A stretch of 7,418 nt of DNA from Kocuria sp. GTDB lineage: Bacteria > Actinomycetota > Actinomycetes > Actinomycetales > Micrococcaceae. The DNA is taken from positions 1 through 7,418 of the forward strand of contig JAKDKI010000107.1 of NCBI GenBank assembly GCA_030453435.1, given 5' to 3'. Shown in pieces: positions 1-5,862 of the stretch. The notes under the pieces are model-generated. The model did no database searches. It had not been told where the DNA came from and saw nothing but the letters and a program-made list of their open reading frames with translations. The stretch's first letter is position 1; each line of letters starts with the position of its first letter. A program made the translations under genes and the position numbers.

Positions 1-13
1 AGAGTGGTGGATT

Positions 14-475
14 GTGACTGATGTAGCCGGTAACCACACCGTGACCGTGGCCCTCGAGATGCTGGATCCCGAGTTGGCCCCTCCCGCCTACGCGACCTTC
101 GGGGACGCCGGAGCCGATTTGCGGGCTCGCCACGAAACTGTTCTGGAACCAGGTCAGAGGGCACTGATCGACACCGGGGTGGCCCTAGCGATTCCGCACG
201 GGTACGTGGGGCTGGTGCACCCCAGATCGGGGTTGGCCGCCAAGCACGGATTAACCGTGGTCAATGCCCCCGGCACCGTGGACAGCGGGTATCGCGGTGA
301 AATCAAAGTGTGTCTGCTCAACACCGACCGCTCTGAAACCTACACGGTGAGCCGAGGCGAGCGGATCGCTCAGCTCGTCATTCAGAGGGTGGAAACGGCA
401 CGCTTCGAGGCAGTGGACGAGCTGCCCCAGAGCGAACGCGGCGCGGGCGGCTTCGGTTCTTCCGGAACCCACTGA
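14..475 (+). CDS. dut: dUTP diphosphatase (dUTPase)
   Basis: Hydrolyses dUTP to dUMP and pyrophosphate in the cytosol, keeping uracil out of DNA and supplying dUMP for thymidylate synthesis. The 153-residue protein has the length of the homotrimeric dUTPase family and shows all five motifs in order: motif 1 GDAGADLR (30-37), motif 2 PRSGLA (70-75), motif 3 GTVDSGYRGEI (87-97) with the presumed water-activating Asp90 and uracil-stacking Tyr93, motif 4 GERIAQLVIQ (116-125 region), and the glycine-rich C-terminal arm RGAGGFGSSG (142-151) that closes over the phosphates. The GTG start at 14 is preferred because the next in-frame ATG (59) would remove the first beta strand; only a weak GGTGG (6-10) precedes it, and the upstream region lies outside the window. 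It appears to be first in a four-gene plus-strand cluster. Complete and apparently intact. Assignment is very secure. Confidence 0.97.
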   Translation: MTDVAGNHTVTVALEMLDPELAPPAYATFGDAGADLRARHETVLEPGQRALIDTGVALAIPHGYVGLVHPRSGLAAKHGLTVVNAPGTVDSGYRGEIKVCLLNTDRSETYTVSRGERIAQLVIQRVETARFEAVDELPQSERGAGGFGSSGTH

Positions 476-512
476 ACCACGCCACCGAGACACAGACTCG
501 CAGACAGTAAAC

Positions 513-516
513 GGAG
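513..516 (+). promoter_or_regulatory. Ribosome binding site of the DUF3710 gene
   Basis: GGAG lies 5 bases before the ATG at 522, which fixes that start. The 46-base gap between dut and this gene holds no convincing promoter or terminator, so cotranscription with dut is likely. Confidence 0.7.
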
Positions 517-521
517 CTCAC

Positions 522-1304
522 ATGTTTGGACGTAAGAAGCGTGGCAAGGACGCTCAGGTGGACGGTAACGCCGTCGCCGAGGCCGAGCCGCAGGTCAAAG
601 ACCAGGACCAGGAAACTCCCACGGAGGACGCCGCGTCGGCATCGGATCCCCGCGCCCTGGGGCCGTGGGACGAGTCCGAGATGAAGGGCGAGCGTAAAGA
701 ATACGTAGACCTCGGATGCATCCTGCTCAAGCCCGTGGCCGGGGTGGCCGTGCGCATGGACCTGGATGAAAAAACCCAACGCCCGCGCGCGCTGAACGTC
801 GACTACAAGGACGGGTCGATTCAGTTGCAAGCCTTCTCGGCTCCCAAGAGCAGTGGCTTGTGGGACGATGTCCGCCGGGAATTGGCGGAAGGTCTGCGTC
901 GCGACGGAGGCCAAGCGACCGTCGCAGAGGGCCCCCTCGGGCTTCAGGTGAATGCGAAATTCACAGCAACGACCGCGTCCGGCGGACCCGGTTACCGCTT
1001 GGCCCGTTTCGTCGGTATCGACGGACCCCGGTGGTTCCTGCGAGCCGTGTACACCGGGGGCGGTGCCATGCCCTCGACCACCGCTGAAGTACTCGACGAC
1101 GTCGTGCGGTCGTTGGTGATCGTGCGCGGCCAGGATCCCATGCCCCCGCGCGAACTGTTGCAGTTCAAGGTTCCCGAGAACGCCACGCCACAGGCACCCG
1201 AGGGCCAAGCACCCAAGGCGCAGACTCCGGATCAGCCCGCGACGGATCCGCAGCCGCCGGTGAGCGCACCGCGCCGCGGCCCCGAGATCACTGAAATCGG
1301 CTGA
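522..1304 (+). CDS. DUF3710 family protein, unknown function
   Basis: A 260-residue soluble protein of the actinobacterial DUF3710 family; its biochemical role is not known to me. The N-terminus is typical: MFGRKKRGK, followed by an acidic, glutamine-rich and probably disordered segment to about residue 45. The conserved core runs from about 46 to 217. It starts near GPWD (47-50) and contains YVDLGCILLKP (61-71), GLWDDVRREL (112-121), an ARFVGIDGPRWFLRAVYTGG stretch (161-180) and PPRELLQF (208-215). The C-terminus (220-252) is a proline/glutamine/alanine-rich tail and looks disordered. There is no signal peptide or membrane segment. It sits 46 bases after dut and 4 bases before the OB-fold gene. 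In M. tuberculosis the corresponding gene, as I recall, is Rv2696c, also beside dut. Family assignment is by recognition of motifs and context; no function is implied beyond conserved linkage. Confidence 0.88.
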   Translation: MFGRKKRGKDAQVDGNAVAEAEPQVKDQDQETPTEDAASASDPRALGPWDESEMKGERKEYVDLGCILLKPVAGVAVRMDLDEKTQRPRALNVDYKDGSIQLQAFSAPKSSGLWDDVRRELAEGLRRDGGQATVAEGPLGLQVNAKFTATTASGGPGYRLARFVGIDGPRWFLRAVYTGGGAMPSTTAEVLDDVVRSLVIVRGQDPMPPRELLQFKVPENATPQAPEGQAPKAQTPDQPATDPQPPVSAPRRGPEITEIG

Positions 1305-1308
1305 GCCG

Positions 1309-1686
1309 GTGGCCACGTCCCCGATCACCGGTGCCATCGACGTTGTGGGTGAGCGCGATGCGGGTGCGCAGGATCTCGATCCGGCGACGTCGTCGTCCCA
1401 GCGGCGTCGCGTCATGGTGGTGGGCGAGGTCACGGAAGTCACCTTTGCGCCCGCGACCGAGGCGCCCGTGTATCAGGCCGTGCTGCACGTCCAGAACCGG
1501 TCCGATCGGCAACTCGGGGGTGGGGATTCCTACGTCAAGTTGCTGTGGCAGGGTCAGCGCAGCGTCCCCGGCGTGATGGCCGGAACCAAACTGCGGTGCG
1601 TAGCGGTGGTGTCGTTCAACGATTCCGTGCCGACCATGTACAACCCGCGTTACGAGATCGTCACTCCCAGGAGGATCAGCCGGTGA
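1309..1686 (+). CDS. Small OB-fold nucleic-acid-binding-like protein
   Basis: A 125-residue protein resembling the actinobacterial OB-fold proteins encoded between DUF3710 and DUF3159 genes. The first roughly 30 residues are variable. An OB-like barrel follows: RRRVMVVGEVTEVTF (32-46), VYQAVLHVQNRS (54-65), YVKLLWQGQRSVPGVMAGT (75-93), a strand at LRCVAVVSF (95-103) and the closing MYNPRYEIVTP (110-120). The family usually has a similar order: RVxGxI, then an 'I.G..pGt.l' turn, then 'NPRYEL'. The GTG start at 1309 lies 4 bases after the previous stop and has no clear ribosome binding site, so translation is probably coupled to the upstream gene; an internal ATG at 1414 (residue 36) is an alternative that would leave just the barrel. 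The stop overlaps the next GTG by 4 bases. The ligand is unknown; OB folds often bind single-stranded nucleic acid, but that is inference here. Confidence 0.82.
   Translation: MATSPITGAIDVVGERDAGAQDLDPATSSSQRRRVMVVGEVTEVTFAPATEAPVYQAVLHVQNRSDRQLGGGDSYVKLLWQGQRSVPGVMAGTKLRCVAVVSFNDSVPTMYNPRYEIVTPRRISR
1669..1674 (+). promoter_or_regulatory. Strong ribosome binding site deciding the DUF3159 start
   Basis: AGGAGG, a full anti-SD match, lies 8 bases before the GTG at 1683, inside the last codons of the OB-fold gene. It is the reason to start the DUF3159 protein at 1683 rather than at the ATG at 1545, 46 codons upstream in the same open frame. Confidence 0.85.
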
Positions 1687-2414
1687 GCCACGGAACAACT
1701 CCACCTCCGCCCCCTCAACAACCGGGAGAACAGGAACCACAAGACGGGCCCCCACGGCAGCCGTCCATGGAACAAGCCATGGGGGACTACGCCGCGCGCG
1801 CCGGGCTCCGACGTGACGAACACGGCCAACTGGACGTGCTGCACGCCGTGGGCGGTTGGCGCGGGCTGATCGAGGCGGTTCTGCCCGGTCTGATCTTCCT
1901 GGTCGTCTTCTTGCTGAGCCAGCAACTGGGCATCGCCCTGATCGCCTCCCTGGCCGCGGCGGCGGGGTTCGCGGTGCTCCGCCTGGCGCAGCGGCAATCG
2001 CTCATGCAGTCCATCACCGGCCTGATCGGCGTGGCGGTGTGTGCACTGTTCGCCCGCGCGGGTGGGCAAGCGCTCGACTATTACGTGCCCGGATTCTTCA
2101 TCAACATTGCGTGGTTCATCGGGCTGTCCATCTCGACAGCGGTCGGGTGGCCGCTACTGGGCGTCTTCTACGGTTACGTGCGCGGTGAAGGCATGGAGTG
2201 GCGCAAGGATCGGCAACGCCGCACGGCCTATCAGCGGGCCACGCTGTTGTTGATCGGTATGTTCGCAGCGCGTCTGCTCGTGCAGGTTCCGCTGTACTTC
2301 GCGGAGAACGTGGCGGCCTTGGGCGTCACTCGCCTGGTGATGGGCGTTCCGCTGTACGCGTTGGTGTTGTGGCTCGGGTGGATGATGACCCGGCCCGTTC
2401 GACCTCCCCGTTAG
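1683..2414 (+). CDS. DUF3159 family membrane protein
   Basis: A 243-residue integral membrane protein of the actinobacterial DUF3159 family, function unknown. The first ~28 residues are proline/glutamine-rich; the family core then begins at about MEQAMGDYAA (29-38), with GGWRGLIEAVLPGL (57-70) leading into the membrane part. Likely membrane segments, judged from hydrophobicity, are 62-79, 83-99, 107-124, 138-163, 187-206 and 218-235, with a basic loop (WRKDRQRR, 173-180) that should face the cytosol. The start chosen is GTG 1683, which overlaps the upstream stop as GTGA and has a perfectly spaced AGGAGG; the longer frame back to 1545 is only shadow of the OB-fold gene. The last 89 bases overlap the 3' end of ceoC on the other strand. 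Fourth gene of the dut cluster; the M. tuberculosis counterpart by position is Rv2693c. Confidence 0.85.
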   Translation: MSHGTTPPPPPQQPGEQEPQDGPPRQPSMEQAMGDYAARAGLRRDEHGQLDVLHAVGGWRGLIEAVLPGLIFLVVFLLSQQLGIALIASLAAAAGFAVLRLAQRQSLMQSITGLIGVAVCALFARAGGQALDYYVPGFFINIAWFIGLSISTAVGWPLLGVFYGYVRGEGMEWRKDRQRRTAYQRATLLLIGMFAARLLVQVPLYFAENVAALGVTRLVMGVPLYALVLWLGWMMTRPVRPPR

Positions 2415-3099
2415 AGCTCTCGGCGGTGTTGGGGACATCCTGCGCCGTAGTGAACATGGCCCGCAGTTGTTCCTCACCCTCAGCGGTGGAAATGAAGAAC
2501 AACTCGTCCGACCCTTCCAACACGTCGTCGCCGGAAGGTGTGATGGGGATACCGTCACGGAGGATGGCCACCAGGGCCACCTCGGGCGGCCACGGCACCT
2601 GGGACACCGTGGACGCCACCACCGGGTGTTCGCGGGGCACCGTGTAGGCGGCCAGCGTGGCGCCTCCGGTCTGCAAGCTCAACAGCCTCACGACGTCGCC
2701 CACCTCCACGGCCTCCTCGACCAGTGCGGTCATGAGCCGCGGAGTCGAAACGGCCACGTCCACGCCCCAAGCTTCGTCGAAGAGCCATTCGTTCTTGGGA
2801 TTATTCACGCGCCCCACGGTGCGAGGGACGCCGAATTCACTGCGTGCCAGCAATGAGACCACCAGGTTGGCCTTGTCGTCACCGGTGGCCGCCACGACCA
2901 CGTCCGCGTCCTCCGTCTTGGCCCGCTGCAGTACTTCCAGATCGCACGCGTCACCCACGACCCACTGGGTACCCCGCAAATTGGACCGCCCGATGACGTC
3001 CGACGTCGCATCGATCACCACGATCTCGTGGCCATGTGAGACCAGTTCACGGGCGATGGAGGATCCGACGGATCCTCCGCCCACCACGATGACTCTCAT
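2326..3099 (-). CDS. ceoC: TrkA-family (RCK) potassium transport regulatory subunit
   Basis: A 257-residue cytosolic regulator of potassium uptake. The RCK_N Rossmann domain (about 1-120) starts with a beta strand and the dinucleotide-binding GGGSVG (7-12), and has the acidic Asp30 at the end of beta 2 (IVVID), the usual discriminator for NAD(H). VVGD (47-50), VVVAATGDDKANL (67-79) and VPRTVGRVNNP (91-101) are further family segments. An RCK_C domain follows at about 137-217. Residues from about 222 to the end are a Ser/Thr/Pro-rich low-complexity tail, and the last 29 are encoded opposite the DUF3159 gene. The ATG at 3099 overlaps the ceoB stop (ATGA), and GGGAG (3105-3109) lies 5 bases before it. 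The name follows ceoC (Rv2692) by domain and synteny; trkA is equally usable. It would act with ceoB on a membrane transporter, none of the TrkH type being encoded here. Confidence 0.9.
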   Translation of the reverse strand: MRVIVVGGGSVGSSIARELVSHGHEIVVIDATSDVIGRSNLRGTQWVVGDACDLEVLQRAKTEDADVVVAATGDDKANLVVSLLARSEFGVPRTVGRVNNPKNEWLFDEAWGVDVAVSTPRLMTALVEEAVEVGDVVRLLSLQTGGATLAAYTVPREHPVVASTVSQVPWPPEVALVAILRDGIPITPSGDDVLEGSDELFFISTAEGEEQLRAMFTTAQDVPNTAESSNGEVERAGSSSTRATTPTRTAERPSPGE

Positions 3100-3836
3100 G
3101 ACCGCTCCCGTCCGTAACCGCGTTCCTCAGTGGCGGCCAAGGCGACCGCCTCCATGACTTCGTCCGAGGGCGGTTTGGACAGGATCCGGGCCACGTTCTC
3201 GACGTCTTCCACGCGCATCATGGCGTGCACGATATCTCCCTGCTGGTAGCTGGAGTCGGAAGCCGGGAGGATTCCTTCCCCGAACCGGGTCACGAAGGCG
3301 ATCCGCACACCCGCAGCCTCCTCGATACGGCCCAGGTGCAACCCGGACCACGAATCATGCAGCGGAAGCTCGCCCAGCTGCAATCGCCCGGAGGCCTCCC
3401 GGAAATCACCGGTGATTGCGTGCTCCGGCAGGATTCTCCGCAACACCTGGTCCGAGCTCCAGCGCACGGACGCAACCGTGGGAATGCCCATGCGCTGATA
3501 GAACTCCGCGCGACTGGGATCGTAGATGCGTGCGACCACGTGCTTGACCCTGAACGTCTCCCGGGCAACTCGCGCCGCGATGATGTTCGAGTTGTCACCG
3601 CTCGAGACCGCCGCGAACGCATAGGCCTCCTCAATGCCCGCCCGGCGCAACACATCCCGGTCGAAACCGTGGCCCGTGACTTTTTTACCGCCGAAAGAGG
3701 GACGGAGCTTTCGGAAGGCCCGATCGTCCTGATCGATGACCGCCACCGTGTGGCCGGAATCCTCAAGGGCGTGCGCAATGGAGATCCCCACGCGGCCGAC
3801 ACCCATGATCACAAAATGCGCCATGTGGCTCAGCAT
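3096..3836 (-). CDS. ceoB: TrkA-family (RCK) potassium transport regulatory subunit
   Basis: A 246-residue RCK protein, first of the minus-strand pair. RCK_N contains HFVIMGVGRVG (7-17) with the glycine-rich turn at 12-17; the common family form is GCGRVG, so Val13 replaces the usual Cys. Asp35 (AVIDQD) ends beta 2, and GHGFDRDVLRRAGI (55-68) and SSGDNSNIIAARVAR (78-92) are typical. RCK_C covers about 145-222, with GDIVHAMM (200-207). The start is debatable: the ATG at 3836 has GGAG (3841-3844) 4 bases upstream, whereas the ATG at 3824 gives the MAHFVIMG N-terminus common among relatives but has the GGAG 16 bases away. I chose 3836. A longer open frame reaching 3971 would run into the permease gene and adds unrelated sequence, so it is not used. 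The stop overlaps the ceoC start by 4 bases, so the two are probably made together as a heteromeric regulator. Confidence 0.9.
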   Translation of the reverse strand: MLSHMAHFVIMGVGRVGISIAHALEDSGHTVAVIDQDDRAFRKLRPSFGGKKVTGHGFDRDVLRRAGIEEAYAFAAVSSGDNSNIIAARVARETFRVKHVVARIYDPSRAEFYQRMGIPTVASVRWSSDQVLRRILPEHAITGDFREASGRLQLGELPLHDSWSGLHLGRIEEAAGVRIAFVTRFGEGILPASDSSYQQGDIVHAMMRVEDVENVARILSKPPSDEVMEAVALAATEERGYGRERS

Positions 3837-3840
3837 AATT

Positions 3841-3844
3841 CTCC
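3841..3844 (-). promoter_or_regulatory. Ribosome binding site of ceoB
   Basis: On the minus strand GGAG lies 4 bases before the ATG at 3836 and 16 before the alternative ATG at 3824. It favours the upstream start, although homologue N-termini favour the downstream one. Confidence 0.5.
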
Positions 3845-3851
3845 GTGCTCC

Positions 3852-3880
3852 GGGACAAGACCCCCGAGAGGTACTAGCGT
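3852..3880 (+). promoter_or_regulatory. Candidate promoter for the permease gene (leaderless)
   Basis: A -35-like GGGACA (3852-3857), a 17-base spacer and a -10-like TAGCGT (3875-3880) precede the GTG at 3889 by 8 bases. This distance would put the transcription start at or next to the start codon. Leaderless transcripts with a TAnnnT element 6-8 bases before ATG/GTG are common in Actinobacteria. A stop codon in frame at 3883-3885 prevents an earlier start, and the only purine-rich stretch (GAGAGG, 3866-3871) is 17 bases away, too far for a normal ribosome binding site. Matches to consensus are partial, so this is a proposal. Confidence 0.4.
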
Positions 3881-3888
3881 GTTGAATC

Positions 3889-5862
3889 GTGCACCTGTCC
3901 CAACTTGCCCGCCGCGTCCTCATCGGGAAACCGCTCCACAACGAACGCGCCGGCGGAACCCTGCTCCGCAAACGAGCGGCACTACCGGTGTTTGCTTCCG
4001 ATGCTCTCTCGTCCGTGGCCTACGCTCCGGACGAGATCGTGTTGACGCTCGCCCTCGCGGGTACCGCGGCCATCGCGATCTCACCCTGGGTGGGGATCGT
4101 GGTGCTGGTGGTGCTGATTGTTCTGATCACCGCGTACCGGCAGAATGTGCGGGCCTATCCCTCCGGAGGCGCGGATTTCGAGATCGCGTCCAAGAACCTC
4201 GGGCGGCCCTCCGGCGCCATGGTGGGTGCCGCACTCTTGGTGGACTACACACTGGTCGTGGCGGTGTCCATGTCCGCAGCGGCCCAGTACGTGGCCTCGG
4301 CGGTGCCATGGTTCGTGGGGCATCAAGCCTGGGTGGCGCTAGGTGGCATCGCCATAGTCGGACTTCTCAACCTGCGCGGGCTCCAATTCATGGGACGGGC
4401 GTCCACCGTGCCCACCTACGCATTCGTGGGCGTTGTCCTCATCCTCATCGTGGCCGGGCTGGTACAGAACCTGACGGGGACACTGGACCGAGCGCCGTCG
4501 GCGGACTACCAGGTGCTGCCCGCGGCAGGAATGGACGCCGGACTGGTGGGTCTGGCCGGGGCGGTCCTGGTGTTGCGCGCGTTCTCATCCGGTGCGGTGG
4601 CCGTGACCGGTGTGGAGACCATTACCAATTCGGTGCCGTATTTCCGCAAACCCAAAGCCCTCAATGCCGCGAGAACCCTCGCGTATCTCGGGGCCTTGTC
4701 CACGGTGCTGCTCCTCGGTGTCTTGTATCTCACCCGCGAGACCCGCGCGGTCGTGGTGATGAACGCGGACGAGCAACTGCTGATCAACGGGCAACGCCCG
4801 GGCGATGACTTCTTCCAGGTACCGATCCTCGGCCAGCTCGCTCAGACCATCGCCGGTGTGGAGTCGGTGTGGTTCTACGTGCTCGTGGCCGTCACGGTGG
4901 GTGTGCTGTTCATGGCTGCCAACACTGCCTTCTCCGGTTTCCCCACCTTGGCCTCCCGACTTGCCAGCGCCGCCTTGCTGCCGCGCCAATTGCAATCGCG
5001 TGGGGACCGCTTCGCGTTCACCAACGGCATTGTGCTGCTCTCGATCGTGGCAGCTCTGTTCACCGTGATATTCGAGGCAAACGTCAACAGCTTGATCCAG
5101 TTGTACGTTGTGGGTGCGTTCTTCGCGTTCACGCTGACGCAGGCGGGCATGGTGCGGCGCTGGGCGCGCGTGCGGCGCACCCGGACCACCAAGGCGACGA
5201 CCCGCCAGATCGCCGTGCGGCAAGGGGTCGCGGTAGTGGCCCTGATTTTCTGTGCTGCGGTGTTCGTGGTGGTGTTGGCGACCAAGCTCACGCAGGGGGC
5301 CTGGCTCACCATTGTGGCCATTGCGCTACTCACACTGTGGATGCGTGCCATCGGCCATCACTACCAATCCGTGGATCGGGAGCTGGAAGTCGACCCGGAT
5401 TCCCCGGTGCGCGCACTGCCCTCGCGAGTGCACGCGCTGATCGTGGTCACCTCGGTACGCAAGCCCGTGGTGCGCGCACTGACCTACGCACGAGCTTCCC
5501 GGCCGTCCACTTTGGAAGCGGTGGTCGTGGACACCGATCGCGCGCGTACCGAAGAAATCTTGCGGCAGTGGCAGCGGCTTGAATTCCCGGTCCCCATCAC
5601 GGTTCTGGCCTCGCCCTACCGCGACAGCATTGGCCCCGTCATCTCCCACGTGCGGGGGATCCGCAAGAAATCACCGCGCGACTTGGTGATCGTCTACCTG
5701 CCCGAATATGTTGTGGGACGCGGTTGGGAACGCTTCCTGCATAATCAGGCCATTCGACCGCTCAAGGCGCGACTGCACTTCGAACGAGGCGTGATGATTG
5801 CCTCCGTTCCCTGGCACCTGGAATCGGTGCGCGAACTACGACTCACGGAGAACCAAGGATGA
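3889..5862 (+). CDS. APC-superfamily permease, KimA-like putative K+ transporter
   Basis: A 657-residue membrane protein with about 12 hydrophobic segments (roughly 36-60, 62-82, 109-138, 146-163, 175-194, 218-247, 263-281, 325-345, 376-396, 402-421, 443-464, 469-487) and a soluble C-terminal domain (about 510-645). It carries the family signature ASDALSSVAYAPDE (36-49). Residues that line the K+ path in B. subtilis KimA, as I remember them, have counterparts: Asp38 and Tyr45 in TM1, Asp119-Tyr120 in TM3, Thr240 and Glu243 in TM6 (TGVE), Tyr406 in TM10 (LIQLY). KimA is a proton-coupled K+ importer of the APC/KUP group whose cytosolic domain has a USP-like fold; the C-terminal region here, starting at VHALIVVTSVRKP, fits that. 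Databases usually label such proteins only 'APC family permease', so an amino-acid substrate is not excluded. Divergent from ceoB and overlapping the methyltransferase gene by ATGA. GTG start forced by the stop at 3883-3885. Confidence 0.88.
   Translation: MHLSQLARRVLIGKPLHNERAGGTLLRKRAALPVFASDALSSVAYAPDEIVLTLALAGTAAIAISPWVGIVVLVVLIVLITAYRQNVRAYPSGGADFEIASKNLGRPSGAMVGAALLVDYTLVVAVSMSAAAQYVASAVPWFVGHQAWVALGGIAIVGLLNLRGLQFMGRASTVPTYAFVGVVLILIVAGLVQNLTGTLDRAPSADYQVLPAAGMDAGLVGLAGAVLVLRAFSSGAVAVTGVETITNSVPYFRKPKALNAARTLAYLGALSTVLLLGVLYLTRETRAVVVMNADEQLLINGQRPGDDFFQVPILGQLAQTIAGVESVWFYVLVAVTVGVLFMAANTAFSGFPTLASRLASAALLPRQLQSRGDRFAFTNGIVLLSIVAALFTVIFEANVNSLIQLYVVGAFFAFTLTQAGMVRRWARVRRTRTTKATTRQIAVRQGVAVVALIFCAAVFVVVLATKLTQGAWLTIVAIALLTLWMRAIGHHYQSVDRELEVDPDSPVRALPSRVHALIVVTSVRKPVVRALTYARASRPSTLEAVVVDTDRARTEEILRQWQRLEFPVPITVLASPYRDSIGPVISHVRGIRKKSPRDLVIVYLPEYVVGRGWERFLHNQAIRPLKARLHFERGVMIASVPWHLESVRELRLTENQG
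5847..5850 (+). promoter_or_regulatory. Ribosome binding site of the methyltransferase gene
   Basis: GGAG lies within the last codons of the permease gene, 8 bases before the ATG at 5859. The ATGA overlap of start and stop plus this site indicates coupled translation. Confidence 0.65.

Noticed and set aside
455..469. GGTTC/GAACC hairpin at the end of dut as a terminator
   Set aside because: Stem of 5 base pairs, inside the coding sequence of the conserved dUTPase C-terminal arm, with no T-run after it.
378..1442. A 354-codon open frame on the minus strand
   Set aside because: It lies antisense to the DUF3710 gene and neighbouring ends, has arginine/histidine-rich composition without family motifs, and is typical of high-GC shadow frames.
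1545..1682. A 46-codon N-terminal extension of the DUF3159 protein
   Set aside because: It overlaps the OB-fold gene in another frame, while GTG 1683 has a perfect AGGAGG at 8 bases and a 4-base stop/start overlap.
2413..2420. AGAGCTCT palindrome at the convergent gene ends as a terminator
   Set aside because: Eight-base palindrome without a loop or T-tract, and it lies within the ceoC coding sequence.
3852..3901. GGGACA...TGTCCC inverted repeat flanking the ceoB-permease gap
   Set aside because: Only 6-base arms 38 bases apart, no extension of the match on either side; likely chance.
3837..3971. Longer ceoB reading frame starting at 3971
   Set aside because: It would cover the permease start on the other strand and adds arginine-rich sequence before the Rossmann strand; a ribosome binding site supports 3836.
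3225..4808. A 527-codon open frame on the plus strand
   Set aside because: It spans antisense of ceoB and an alternative frame of the permease, both with clear family motifs. Its protein is low-complexity Arg/Gly/His-rich and has no recognisable domain.
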